64,000 nt of DNA from JAJDAT01 sp964570665 (GTDB lineage Bacteria; Nitrospinota; Nitrospinia; Nitrospinales; JAJDAT01). The position numbers and the translations under genes were made by a program. Under the pieces are notes generated by a model. The model made no database searches. It had not been told where the DNA came from and saw only the letters and a list, made by a program, of their open reading frames with translations. Positions 15,941 through 25,331 of this stretch are shown piece by piece. Positions within the stretch are counted from its first letter, which is position 1; each line of letters begins with the position of its first letter. The stretch lies in the NCBI GenBank assembly GCA_964570665.1, contig CAZMZH010000008.1, forward strand, positions 136,880 to 200,879. Reading direction: 5' to 3'.

Positions 15941-18900
15941 TTGAACTATAGACATTCTAGATTTTGGATTCTCCTATTTTTCTTTCTTTCGGGAATAACA
16001 GGGCTGATATACGAAGTCGTGTGGACCCGATTGTTTGCCATGGTAATGGGCAACACCCATTATTCGGTAGCCGCTGTATTAACGACCTTTATGGGAGGGT
16101 TAGCTTTAGGCAGCGTTTTAGGAGGGAGAATTGTCGATCGTTTTCCAAAACCTCTTAAGATTTATGGGGTTCTTGAAATCTTAATTGGTCTATTCTGCGT
16201 TTTAGTTCCTCATTTAATCCAATGGTCGTTACCTGTTCTTAAATGGATTTATGCAAATTATCAGGGGCAATACCTTCAGGCTAGCTTTTTTCGTTTTTTA
16301 GTTTCTTCATTTATTTTGATTGTTCCTACTATTTTGATGGGAGCGACCCTACCGGTAATCAGTAGATTTTTTTCCAGAAGCGACGAGACAATCGGCCAAG
16401 ACTCAGGTTTAGCCTATGCAGTTAATACTTTTGGGGCTGTTGGAGGAGCTTTAGGAAGCGCTTTTATTATTATGCCAGCGCTGGGTTTGCAGGGCGCTAT
16501 TTGGTTAGCCGCAGGTATGAATTTGATCATTGGTTTTTTAGTTTTAGTATTTTTTGGGAATTTTTCCAATGACCTTAACGAAGACAAAAGCGAAACCGCC
16601 CCGCCAATTATAGATAGCAATAAAATAAAAGAACGTTATTGGATTTTTTTGGTTTTTGGGTTTTCAGGTATTTCAGCCATGATTTACCAGGTGGCTTGGA
16701 ATCGAGTTTTCTCCCTCGTATTAGGTTCTTCTGTTTATGCATTCAGTCTTATTGTAACCGCTTTTATCCTTGGGTTAGCTTTGGGAGCGGCATGCTGCTC
16801 TCGTATTTGCGCTCGTATAAAAGACTTAAAGTTTGCTTTGGGCAGTATTCAAATTGGCATTGGATTATCTTCTCTAATTGTATTGCCATTATTTGCATTG
16901 GTTCCTTTTATAAATCGATGGGGATACCAAAAACTGGGGGTAGAGTTTGAAACGGTTCAATGGGTTAATTTTTGCATAATTTTTTCTTTTATTTTTTTAC
17001 CCACATTTTTAATGGGAGCTCAGTTTCCTGTAGTTATTAAAGCAGTTTCGGGAGGTTTGACAAAAGTTGGAAAAACAGTAGCTTCCGCGTACTCCTCGAA
17101 TACAATTGGCGCCATTATCGGATCTTTTATAGGCGGATTTATTTTAGTTCCTTTTCTCGGCCTTGAAAAATCAATTTCCATTGCGGCTTTATTAAATGTT
17201 GGGCTGGGATTTTTACTGATAATTTTTTTATCAGGAGCTTCGTTTAGTTTTAAATCATATGTTTTGCCCGCAATTTTATTAGCGTGTTATTTCGCCGAAA
17301 CCACATTTCCAAAATGGGATAAAGCGGTTATTTCAAGCGGCTCTTATATGCCGTATCGTATTAAAGATCTAGACGAAGCGGTGGAAAAGAATAATAAAAT
17401 TTTGTTTTATCGCGAGGGAATGCATGCGACGGTTACGACGGAACTATCAGTTTCTGGAAATATTTTTTTAAGGGTTAACGGAAAAACGGACGCTTCGTTA
17501 GCGTTGGATATGCGAACCCAATTATTGTCCGGTTATCTTCCGTTATTATTGCATCCCAATCCTAAATCGGCTCTAGTCATAGGCATGGGTAGTGGAATAA
17601 CAGCGGGGGCTGTGGAGAGGTTTCCCCTTAAAAAAATCGATCTTGTCGAAATTTCTAAAACCGTTGTAGAAGGAGCTAAGTTTTTCGGACCGTTTAGTCA
17701 TTTTGCAATGGAAGACCCTCGGTTAAAATTAATTTTGGAAGATGGAAGAAATCACATAGCTTTAACTGAAGAAAAATACGACGTTATTATTTCTGAGCCT
17801 TCCAATCCTTGGATATCGGGAATTGGGGCATTGTTTACTCAAGAATTTTTTGAATTGACCAAAAATAGGCTCAATCCAGATGGTATTGTTTGTATTTGGG
17901 TTCATACAAACATGTCTCCAAGCAATTTTAAATCTATTATAAAAACATTTAATGGTTCGTTTTCTACCGTTACTATGTGGGAATCAATTGTTGGAGACGA
18001 TTATTTGCTGATTGGCTCAAATTCTCCTTATAAGATTTCCAATGAAAAATTCTTGGAACTATTGGGAGATCCAGCGGTAAAAAACGACCTGGAAAGTATT
18101 GGAGTTTTCAATATTGTCGATTTGATGAGTTTAATGATTATGCCGAAAAAATCGACTTTAGAATTCAGTAAAGAGTCTCCTATACATACTGATAACGATT
18201 TAAGCTTAGAATTCCAAGCGCCAAAATATTTATATAAAGACGATAGAGGAACTTTAGTGCGCCAAATTTCACCTTTTTTTAATATCGACCCTGATTTGGT
18301 TAGTTTTGGAAGTTTAGACGAGGCAAATCGGCAAGAGATCATTGAAAAAATTAAAAGACTAAAGCGGTCTGAAAGCCAAATGGCCGAGATAAAACGCAAA
18401 GCTCAAATTGATAATTTGCTGGAAAAAGCTTTATCGGCTTTTAATGATGGGGACTTTGATCAAGCGCTTGCTTTTTATTCAGAGATCTTAACTTTAGACT
18501 CAAAACACCTGATGACATTTTTGAATCAAGGGAACGTTTATTCGGCTATGGAGAAATATGAATTGGCAGAAATAGCATATTCAAACGCTTCAGAGATCAA
18601 TCCCTATTATTTATTTAGCCATATCAATTTAGCCAAAACTTATTTGGCGTCAGGTAGGGCTTCCGAAGCGGAGAAAACTTTGAAGAGTATTTTGACTTGG
18701 CATCTCACCGATCCGGAAGTGTTTCTCTACCTCGGGCTAGCGTATTCTTTCCAAAAAGAAGTGGAGCAGGCAAGAGAATCATTTGAAAAAGCGTTACAAC
18801 TGGATCAAAGTTATTCTTTGGCGCATTACTATCTTGGAGTTCATTATATGAAGCGTCATCGAGGAAAAGCCCAGGAGCATCTTAAAAAATTCATTAATTT

Positions 18901-18964
18901 GAAGGCTGAAGAAGGCGACGAAACATTGATTCAAAATGCGGAAAGATTATTAAAGAAACTTTGA
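15941..18964 (+). CDS. MFS-like / spermidine-synthase-like / TPR fusion protein
   Basis: A 1007-residue three-part protein. Residues 1-460 form about 12-14 membrane helices in two similar halves; the phrase GxxGLIYEVVWTRLF near the start recurs as SAMIYQVAWNRVF. Residues about 480-720 are a spermidine-synthase-like Rossmann domain with VIGMGSGITAG (about 546) and SEPSNPWISGIG (about 618). Residues about 805-1005 are TPR repeats. Fused 'spermidine synthase' membrane proteins are common in deep-branching Gram-negatives, and their substrate is unknown; they should not be assumed to make spermidine. The only upstream start without crossing a stop is TTG at 15941, and it lacks a clear Shine-Dalgarno. 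A terminator follows at 19001. Confidence 0.85.
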   Translation: MNYRHSRFWILLFFFLSGITGLIYEVVWTRLFAMVMGNTHYSVAAVLTTFMGGLALGSVLGGRIVDRFPKPLKIYGVLEILIGLFCVLVPHLIQWSLPVLKWIYANYQGQYLQASFFRFLVSSFILIVPTILMGATLPVISRFFSRSDETIGQDSGLAYAVNTFGAVGGALGSAFIIMPALGLQGAIWLAAGMNLIIGFLVLVFFGNFSNDLNEDKSETAPPIIDSNKIKERYWIFLVFGFSGISAMIYQVAWNRVFSLVLGSSVYAFSLIVTAFILGLALGAACCSRICARIKDLKFALGSIQIGIGLSSLIVLPLFALVPFINRWGYQKLGVEFETVQWVNFCIIFSFIFLPTFLMGAQFPVVIKAVSGGLTKVGKTVASAYSSNTIGAIIGSFIGGFILVPFLGLEKSISIAALLNVGLGFLLIIFLSGASFSFKSYVLPAILLACYFAETTFPKWDKAVISSGSYMPYRIKDLDEAVEKNNKILFYREGMHATVTTELSVSGNIFLRVNGKTDASLALDMRTQLLSGYLPLLLHPNPKSALVIGMGSGITAGAVERFPLKKIDLVEISKTVVEGAKFFGPFSHFAMEDPRLKLILEDGRNHIALTEEKYDVIISEPSNPWISGIGALFTQEFFELTKNRLNPDGIVCIWVHTNMSPSNFKSIIKTFNGSFSTVTMWESIVGDDYLLIGSNSPYKISNEKFLELLGDPAVKNDLESIGVFNIVDLMSLMIMPKKSTLEFSKESPIHTDNDLSLEFQAPKYLYKDDRGTLVRQISPFFNIDPDLVSFGSLDEANRQEIIEKIKRLKRSESQMAEIKRKAQIDNLLEKALSAFNDGDFDQALAFYSEILTLDSKHLMTFLNQGNVYSAMEKYELAEIAYSNASEINPYYLFSHINLAKTYLASGRASEAEKTLKSILTWHLTDPEVFLYLGLAYSFQKEVEQARESFEKALQLDQSYSLAHYYLGVHYMKRHRGKAQEHLKKFINLKAEEGDETLIQNAERLLKKL

Positions 18965-19000
18965 TCCCAGTTGAGTAACCATATATACTGACTATCCCCC

Positions 19001-19024
19001 AAGGTCGAATTGACCTTTTTCTTA
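19001..19024 (+). terminator. Intrinsic terminator
   Basis: AAGGTC (19001-19006) pairs with GACCTT (19012-19017) around GAATT and is followed by a T-rich tract, 37 bp after the stop of the fusion gene. Confidence 0.7.
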
Positions 19025-19079
19025 TATAATGGTCGTTTTGGATTTAATCAGTTCTTAAATGAATTTCTAAAAAATTAAT

Positions 19080-19117
19080 AAACGCAAATTACCTTAAAGG
19101 TAAGTTGTGGCGTTTTT
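19080..19117 (+). promoter_or_regulatory. Hairpin in leader of TPR gene
   Basis: AAACGC (19080-19085) pairs with GCGTTT (19110-19115), enclosing the palindrome TTACCTTAAAGGTAA (19089-19103), and a short T-run follows. It sits 44 bp before the ATG at 19161, so it is either a second terminator for the upstream gene or a leader structure. Confidence 0.45.
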
Positions 19118-19160
19118 ATATTGATGATAAAGAAGCTTAAAAGACAATAAGGTTAGTTTC

Positions 19161-19904
19161 ATGCCCACTAGAATAAAAGTTATATGGATTTTATGTTGTT
19201 TCCTTATTTTCATAGGATTTTTGTATTTTTCGATGCAAAGAGGCTATGAAAGTGAGCGTAAAAGGATGGATGAAGCTCGGCTAAAAGCAGAGCAAGCTGT
19301 AAAAACTGAAAAAGAGGTAAAAGACTTTAAAGTCGAATCTTTTCAAACTACATCTAACGATATCAAAGAATTGATCGCTTTGGGTAAACACGAAGAAGCC
19401 CAAAAAGCCGCTCAAGAAGTCATTTCTAAGAATCCTAAAGATGCTTCTGCCTATACTTGGTGGGGTATTTCATTAGTAAAGACGAAAAAACTCTTCGAAG
19501 CTATTCAAAAATTCGAAAAATCGGCGGAAATTGACAAATATAATACAAAAACATTTCTTTATTGGGGACTCACCTTATACATGGAGCACAAGTATGAGGA
19601 AGCCATTCAAAAATATCTTAATGTTATTAAATTGGATCCAGAAAACAGTAATGCTTTCGCCTATTGGGGGTCTGCTTTGTTCGCGTTAGGGCATACCAAA
19701 GACGCAATTGAAAGGTTTAAACAGGCTTTAAATGTTAATCCAAATAACGAGATTGCGCTGGATGTTATGGTAGATGCCTATTATTCTTTAAGTGAATATA
19801 AAGACGCATGGAAGGTAGTAGCCAATGCAAGAGAGAGAAACGTCAAAATTTCGGAAGAGACCTTAACAAAATTGAAAGAGGCTATGCCAGAACCAACCGC
19901 ATAA
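19161..19904 (+). CDS. Membrane-anchored TPR protein
   Basis: A 247-residue protein with an N-terminal TM (about 7-24) and a short coiled linker. About four TPR units follow over residues 63-225, such as ASAYTWWGISLVKTKKLFEA and NAFAYWGSALFALGHTKDAI. The repeated WWG/YWG at the first helix of each unit is a distinctive variant. Similar single-span TPR proteins act as scaffolds for envelope or respiratory complexes. No catalytic domain is present. The neighbouring upstream fusion protein also ends in TPRs and the next gene is MlaA, so an envelope role is plausible, not shown. Confidence 0.8.
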   Translation: MPTRIKVIWILCCFLIFIGFLYFSMQRGYESERKRMDEARLKAEQAVKTEKEVKDFKVESFQTTSNDIKELIALGKHEEAQKAAQEVISKNPKDASAYTWWGISLVKTKKLFEAIQKFEKSAEIDKYNTKTFLYWGLTLYMEHKYEEAIQKYLNVIKLDPENSNAFAYWGSALFALGHTKDAIERFKQALNVNPNNEIALDVMVDAYYSLSEYKDAWKVVANARERNVKISEETLTKLKEAMPEPTA

Positions 19905-20271
19905 TAATCTAAATTATTTCTTTTATCTGTCCGATAAGCCAACTAAATAAATAAAACTGTACAACTGATTGTAATGGTTAGCGTTTTTTCCCGACTATTA
20001 ATAAGAATTTAAATAGACAATTAAGGTTTTCAAAACTTTTCCTTATAAGTTAGTGTGAGAGTTGCCTTTATTGTTTTGGTTTAACAGGCAATTACGCTAA
20101 TAGAGGATATTTAAAGAGTGGAGTTCTCCAAATATTGATTTAAAGGTAAAAGCCATTGAATAGTTAATATTATTGAGAAAAAGGTTTACTGAATACTTGG
20201 TGAAAAACTATAAAATATTTGTTATATTTCTTACGATTAGAGGTTTTTTTTAGGAATAATGGGGTGATAAA
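19905..20271. other. Intergenic region
   Basis: 367 bases without a gene. It contains the second copy of the 21-base motif (20074-20094) and AT-rich promoter-like sequence; nothing else recognised. Confidence 0.3.
20074..20094 (+). promoter_or_regulatory. Shared upstream motif, copy 2
   Basis: TTTTGGTTT, AACAGG, CAATTA: 18 of 21 bases equal to 15826-15846. It lies 178 bp upstream of the mlaA-like gene. Confidence 0.3.
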
Positions 20272-21510
20272 GTGAAATTCTCGCAATGCAGGCTATTAGG
20301 AGCAATCGTCTTTATTTTGGGATTAGGTTTATTTCCAGGGGTCACTTTTGGGCAAAATGATGAGGCTTCAAGCGGATTAAAGACATCTCAAATTTCGGAA
20401 AAGGGATACAATTCGCCAACGAATAATTTAGTTCAAGATACTGCGAGTGTTTCAATAACGATAGAAAAATCAAGTCCTAGATTTTTGGAATCCAAACCTA
20501 AAGAGAATAGTAAAACCACTCCAGCAATTGATTTAGTCCAGGATATAGCGAACGTATCAATGACATTAGAGAAATCAAGTCCCCCGGTTTTAGAGTCTAA
20601 TTATGAAGCGCCTCGCATGACAAAACCGGCAATCGATTTGGTTCAAGACATTGCTGCAATCCCCTCAGAGACTTCGGAAAAAACCGGGAAAAGTGGAAAA
20701 ATAAGCGATAGCGGTAGTGAGGGCCTAGAAATTGGCTATCAAAGAATTACTCAAGTAGCTCAAAATCCTTCTACAGCTGATATTGAAATGAAGATGGAAG
20801 CCCCTAAAAAGGAAACACCTTCATCGCCTGAATCTGATTCTGGAGATTTACCAGACTTTGATGAATCCGATGATCCTTTTGGCGATATACACCCAGAGTA
20901 TCCTCCAATAGAAGATCCATACGAAAGTTATAATCGATTTATGCAAGGCGTAAACGATGGTATGTACGATTATATGATTGAGCCGGTATCCACCGTATAT
21001 AGAGATTGGGTTCCGGAGTTCTTTAGATTGGGCGTTAAAAATGTTTTTGCAAATGCGGCTAGCCCGGTAAATTTTGTTAGCAGTTTATTACAGGGAGATT
21101 TGGATAAAGCGGCAAGAGTCATAGGCCGTTTGGTGCTAAATAGCACCGTCGGTATTGGCGGATTATTTGACGTGGCTGGCGATTACTACGAGGTAGAGCC
21201 TGTAAATGAAGACATGGAGCAAGCGATAGGGTCTTACGATATTGGCTCGGGTCCTTATTTAGTATTGCCATTTTTTGGCCCATCATCTCCAAGGAACTTT
21301 GTTGGAATGGTTTTTGACGCATTTCTTAACCCAACTTTTTGGTTTTCCCCTTCGTTTGTAGTGGGCGCTGGAATAACTGCGGAGGAAAGAGTTAACTCCA
21401 CGTCGTTTATAGTCGATGATTTTAAAGACCTTAAGGAAAATGCGGTTGACCCCTATATCAGCCTGAGAGACTTTAATCATCAGTACCGGGAAAAACTCAT
21501 CAAAGAATAA
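20272..21510 (+). CDS. mlaA: MlaA/VacJ-type outer-membrane lipid transport protein with repeat extension
   Basis: A 412-residue protein starting at GTG with GGGGTGAT just upstream. The signal peptide (core about 9-25) probably ends at TFG-Q; there is no lipobox Cys, unlike classical VacJ lipoproteins. Residues 50-130 hold three copies of a 35-residue unit whose LVQD motif recurs at positions 53, 88 and 123. An acidic, Pro/Ser-rich linker follows to about 213. The MlaA domain is about 214-400 (DPYESYNRFMQGVNDGMYDY, VFANAASPVNFVSSLLQGDL, VGIGGLFDVA, GPYLVLPFFGPSSPRN). MlaA removes phospholipids from the outer leaflet of the outer membrane and passes them to MlaC; no other mla genes are in this window. 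The MlaA call is firm; the extension is unusual. Confidence 0.88.
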   Translation: MKFSQCRLLGAIVFILGLGLFPGVTFGQNDEASSGLKTSQISEKGYNSPTNNLVQDTASVSITIEKSSPRFLESKPKENSKTTPAIDLVQDIANVSMTLEKSSPPVLESNYEAPRMTKPAIDLVQDIAAIPSETSEKTGKSGKISDSGSEGLEIGYQRITQVAQNPSTADIEMKMEAPKKETPSSPESDSGDLPDFDESDDPFGDIHPEYPPIEDPYESYNRFMQGVNDGMYDYMIEPVSTVYRDWVPEFFRLGVKNVFANAASPVNFVSSLLQGDLDKAARVIGRLVLNSTVGIGGLFDVAGDYYEVEPVNEDMEQAIGSYDIGSGPYLVLPFFGPSSPRNFVGMVFDAFLNPTFWFSPSFVVGAGITAEERVNSTSFIVDDFKDLKENAVDPYISLRDFNHQYREKLIKE

Positions 21511-21753
21511 AATTCTTTTCTAGGTTTGAGACTAAGCTTCTTAATCTCATTATATTTTCCAATTATTTCCTCGCCTTTTCTATTTTTCTTAAAAAAACCT
21601 TGAATTTAGAGCCCTAAATTCCTTTTAATAGGGAATCACCTAAATTACTTTTTGGTTATTAGATGGTTTGTGTTAAATCGGTAGCCTTAATTTTTTGAGT
21701 TATTGGTATTAATAAAGTTTTCCTACGAGCGAAGTATAAAGAAGGAGTTTTTG

Positions 21754-23931
21754 ATGACAGACGGCATCAATCGAATGAAAGACGAGACTAGTCCCTATTT
21801 ATTACAGCATAAAGATAATCCGGTGGATTGGTATCCCTGGGGAGATGAGGCTTTGGAAAAAGCCAAAAGTGAAAATAAACCCATATTCTTAAGTATTGGT
21901 TATTCTGCCTGCCATTGGTGCCACGTCATGGCTCATGAAAGTTTTGAAAACCCAGAAATAGCAAAAGTAATGAATGAAGGGTTTGTAAATATAAAAGTGG
22001 ATCGGGAGGAAAGACCGGATGTTGACTCAGTCTATATGAAAGCGGTGATTGCTCTTACGGGTCATGGCGGTTGGCCCATTAGTTTGTTTTTGACTCCTGA
22101 CTTAAAAGCGTATTTGGGGGGAACTTATTATCCTCCTGCCGCAAAATATAACCGACCGGGTTTTTTGCAAATATTGGACGAAGCCCAACAGATGCATGCA
22201 AAAGAAGACGATAAAATTTTGGCGCGGTCAAAAATCGTAATTAAAAAAATGTTGCAACGTGGCGAGGTACCTATCGCTAGTTCTGCCTTAGATTGGAAGC
22301 CTATTGAACAATCGGTGGCTTTTTTAGACGAGCGATTTGACGACGCTCATGGCGGTTTTGGTATGGGGATGAAGTTTCCCGAACCAATGAATTACGAGGT
22401 TTTACTACGTAATTGGAAACGAAAAGCGGATCAAAGATCGATGGAGATGCTGGATAAGAGTTTAACTGAAATGTCCAAAGGCGGCATTTACGATCAGTTA
22501 GGCGGCGGTTTTCATCGATACGCAACAGATAGGGAGTGGTTGGTCCCTCATTTCGAAAAGATGCTCTACGATAACGCTCTTTTAGTTAAGTTGTTTTTAG
22601 ATTCTTTTCAAGCGACAAAACAGGGGATGTATCATGAAATTGCGACTGAAACTTTAGAGTTTATTCAAAGAGAAATGACGGACTCCTTGGGGTATTTTTA
22701 CGCCAGTCAAGATGCGGATACAGAGGGAACCGAAGGAAAATTTTATGTATGGAACATTAAGGAAGTTCTAGATTTATTGGGTCCAAGACACGCTAAAGTG
22801 GTCTCAAGCGCATTTGGAATTACTTCTGCAGGAAACTTTGAAGGAAAGACTAATGTCCTTACAAACGCGATGTCTATGGAGATGGTGTCGGAGAAAGAAG
22901 GCGTTCCAATTTTTGAAGTGAGTCATATCCTTAACAAAGCGAAAGAAATTTTATTGAAAAGAAGGTCTGAACGGCCCAACCCAGGAACTGATAAAAAATT
23001 AATTGTCGCTTGGAATGGGTTAGCGATTACGGCTTTTTCAAAAGGATCGTCTGTCTTGGGCAAAGAAAGTTTTTTAGAGTCCGCCTTAAAATGTTCAGAA
23101 TTTATTTGGTCTGAAATGGTTTCTGACGGGAAGCTATTAAGAATTTATAAAGATGGTCAATCAAAGATAACCGGTTTTTTGGAAGATTATGCTTACCTGA
23201 TTGAAGGTTTTTTAAATCTCTATGAAGCTAATTTCGATTTGAAATGGTTTTTAAGAGCAAAAGAATTGGCTCAAACTATGATAGATGAATTCTGGGATGA
23301 AAAAGAAGGCGGATTTTTTATTTATGGCGAATTGAACGATCCTTTACCTATTCGGCCTAAAAATCCTCAGGACGAAGCAATTTATTCGGCGAATGCAATT
23401 GCCGCTCTTTGTTTAATTAAAATAGGGCGGATGGCTAGCGACGAGGCGATTTTAAAAAAGGGAGAAGAGACGATTAAGGCGTTTCAAGGATTGATGGAAG
23501 AACAACCCGCTTCTTGTAATGGTTTGCTTGCGGCTCTAGATGCATTGCTTTGTTCTCCAACAGAAATGGTTTTTGTCGGTTCTAAAGAAGATCCCGCTTT
23601 TCAGGAAATGTATAGGAAGGCTCAGCATGATTATATCCCGAATAAGATATTGATTTATTCGGAAGGGAAAGAAACCGACGAGATTTTCCCAATGGCTCAG
23701 GGAAAACGATCCGAAAATGAAAGTTCTGCCGTTTATTTATGTCAAAACCAAACCTGTCATGCTCCCGTTCATTCCGGAAAAGCTTTAGAAAACCAAATGG
23801 AAAAACCCCCTATGATCCAGGTAAATATTTGGGACGAAGAAAAAAGCGAAAAGGAAATGAAGGCTGAGCAAAATAGTAATTTTCTAGGAGCGATGGGGCA
23901 GATTTTTAAACATATGGGAATCGATAAATAG
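21754..23931 (+). CDS. YyaL/SSP411-type thioredoxin-domain protein (DUF255)
   Basis: The start is the ATG at 21754, which has AAGGAG 7 bases upstream; an upstream in-frame start at 21703 has none. The 725-residue product begins with a thioredoxin-like DUF255 domain (NRMKDETSPYLLQHKDNPVD, then the CxxC pair Cys53/Cys56 in SACHWCHVMAHESF). A long alpha/alpha barrel resembling glycosyl hydrolase/mannose isomerase folds follows (GGIYDQLGGGFHRYATD, HFEKMLYDNALL, DADTEGTEGKFYVW). This is the full length usual for bacterial YyaL and eukaryotic SPATA20. Biochemical function is not established for the family. Monocistronic; convergent with the next gene. Confidence 0.9.
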   Translation: MTDGINRMKDETSPYLLQHKDNPVDWYPWGDEALEKAKSENKPIFLSIGYSACHWCHVMAHESFENPEIAKVMNEGFVNIKVDREERPDVDSVYMKAVIALTGHGGWPISLFLTPDLKAYLGGTYYPPAAKYNRPGFLQILDEAQQMHAKEDDKILARSKIVIKKMLQRGEVPIASSALDWKPIEQSVAFLDERFDDAHGGFGMGMKFPEPMNYEVLLRNWKRKADQRSMEMLDKSLTEMSKGGIYDQLGGGFHRYATDREWLVPHFEKMLYDNALLVKLFLDSFQATKQGMYHEIATETLEFIQREMTDSLGYFYASQDADTEGTEGKFYVWNIKEVLDLLGPRHAKVVSSAFGITSAGNFEGKTNVLTNAMSMEMVSEKEGVPIFEVSHILNKAKEILLKRRSERPNPGTDKKLIVAWNGLAITAFSKGSSVLGKESFLESALKCSEFIWSEMVSDGKLLRIYKDGQSKITGFLEDYAYLIEGFLNLYEANFDLKWFLRAKELAQTMIDEFWDEKEGGFFIYGELNDPLPIRPKNPQDEAIYSANAIAALCLIKIGRMASDEAILKKGEETIKAFQGLMEEQPASCNGLLAALDALLCSPTEMVFVGSKEDPAFQEMYRKAQHDYIPNKILIYSEGKETDEIFPMAQGKRSENESSAVYLCQNQTCHAPVHSGKALENQMEKPPMIQVNIWDEEKSEKEMKAEQNSNFLGAMGQIFKHMGIDK

Positions 23932-24032
23932 CATTAAGGAATCTCTAATAATTCGATATTTTTACTTGCGGCAACTCGCCAGCCCTTATTTCATAAGAGC
24001 TGTTCGTCGCCAAAAACAATTTTTATAGGTCC

Positions 24033-25166
24033 TCATAATATTTTTGGAATCCGAGGAATTAAACTCTTAAACCAATTTAATGTTGAATTGTCCAAATTGG
24101 TTTTATCGAACTCTTTGTCAAACAGATATAAAAACATGACGGCCATTACCGTAATCGGTTCCTTGGAAGTATTATTATAGACTGATATGAGTTCGTACTC
24201 GCGATCTCTGTATAAAGGTTTACCTTCTTCGCTCGATAAAGTAGGAACAACAGCCAATCCAATTTTATTTTTTTTGTTTTCTATTAGAGTTTTAAAAATG
24301 ATTTTTCCTGTTTTTAGATCTCGCAATTCTAGAGACTCAGCAAAAGGATGAACGTGTGCGGATATAAAGTGGGCGTTAGTATCGTAAGGCAAATTCATCC
24401 ATCGAGTGACTAATGTTTTATAAGTATGCCTTCCAGGAGGCACTTCCCAGTGTCCTGTAAACTCCCGTCCAAAAATATCTTTCCTTACTTTTGCATTATG
24501 CGCGTTTACCCCCTTGCTTGAACCCGCTCCGTGTTTTGAATGGTCTCCATTTAATACGCCATAATAACCGTCTTTCCCTTTTAAAAGCGCCAATCCATTT
24601 GCTGCGCTCATAACAAGCGGTTTCATAGGTGTTTTTAAATTGGCGTTGCGCACGAAGGAGATGACGTTTTCAATTTTTACTTGAACGTTTGGATTTTTAA
24701 TATTGTGATTCAAAGCTTGTGAATCTAATTTGAAAACTTCGTCCGAGTAGACGGGAATACCGAATCCTTTAGGGAAATTTATTGCTTCCCGACCCTCGGA
24801 AAGAGTAAAAAATCTTTCGCTGGGATATTGCCTCCATCCAAATAGATTGCGATGCTTCTTTATATCTATATTTAGATTGCTATGACACATGAAATCTTTT
24901 AATTCTGTCTTGGGATTATTCGCGTCTAAAACTCGAGATCGGTAGCCTGTTATCCATAAAAGCTGCCTGGGCTCATTATCTAGCATTGAAAACTTTTGAC
25001 TGGCGCTTGGCCCCATCATGGATGTGTAAATTTTATCTATATAAAAACGCGGGGTGATAATAGTTTTATTTTCAATTTGCAGGTTTGAGGCTTCACAAAT
25101 AATGCAAAATGAAGAAACTGAAAGTACGATAAAGTAGATTAATAAATTTTTGAGGCAATAATTCAT
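24033..25166 (-). CDS. Exported His-rich protein of unknown function
   Basis: The start at 25166 (377 residues) is preferred to the TTG at 25223. A good promoter (-10 TATAAT at 25194-25199) lies between the two, and from 25166 the protein opens directly with a signal peptide (MNYCLKNLLIYFIVLSVSSF). The mature protein has YIDKIYTSMMGPSASQKF, LLWITGYRSRVLDA, a FMCHSNLNID segment, GHWEVPPGRHTY and HFISAHVHPFAESLELRD. The combination of an early 'xxMxGP', a CH motif and a late HVHP recalls SURNod19-like and copper type-II-monooxygenase-like proteins, where such His residues bind metal. That link is weak, so I call it a putative secreted metal-binding protein. Neighbours give no clue. Confidence 0.6.
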   Translation of the reverse strand: MNYCLKNLLIYFIVLSVSSFCIICEASNLQIENKTIITPRFYIDKIYTSMMGPSASQKFSMLDNEPRQLLWITGYRSRVLDANNPKTELKDFMCHSNLNIDIKKHRNLFGWRQYPSERFFTLSEGREAINFPKGFGIPVYSDEVFKLDSQALNHNIKNPNVQVKIENVISFVRNANLKTPMKPLVMSAANGLALLKGKDGYYGVLNGDHSKHGAGSSKGVNAHNAKVRKDIFGREFTGHWEVPPGRHTYKTLVTRWMNLPYDTNAHFISAHVHPFAESLELRDLKTGKIIFKTLIENKKNKIGLAVVPTLSSEEGKPLYRDREYELISVYNNTSKEPITVMAVMFLYLFDKEFDKTNLDNSTLNWFKSLIPRIPKIL

Positions 25167-25193
25167 AGGGCTAATAGTGTGGGTGTTTTTTTT

Positions 25194-25223
25194 ATTATAG
25201 TACTCAATGTTGCATTGAGACAA
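25194..25223 (-). promoter_or_regulatory. Promoter of the exported His-rich protein gene
   Basis: On the minus strand TTGTCT (25218-25223) and TATAAT (25194-25199) are separated by 18 bp. Transcription would start near 25187, giving a leader of about 20 bases before the ATG at 25166. It decides the start of the downstream gene. Confidence 0.55.
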
Positions 25224-25331
25224 CTTATTGATAAGGCTAGGTAATATTAGATAAATTATACGGTTTCAGAAATCTAAAAAGACGTGTATTCTAAGAGCAA
25301 ATTGTCACAAAAACTTAACATGATCTTCTAA

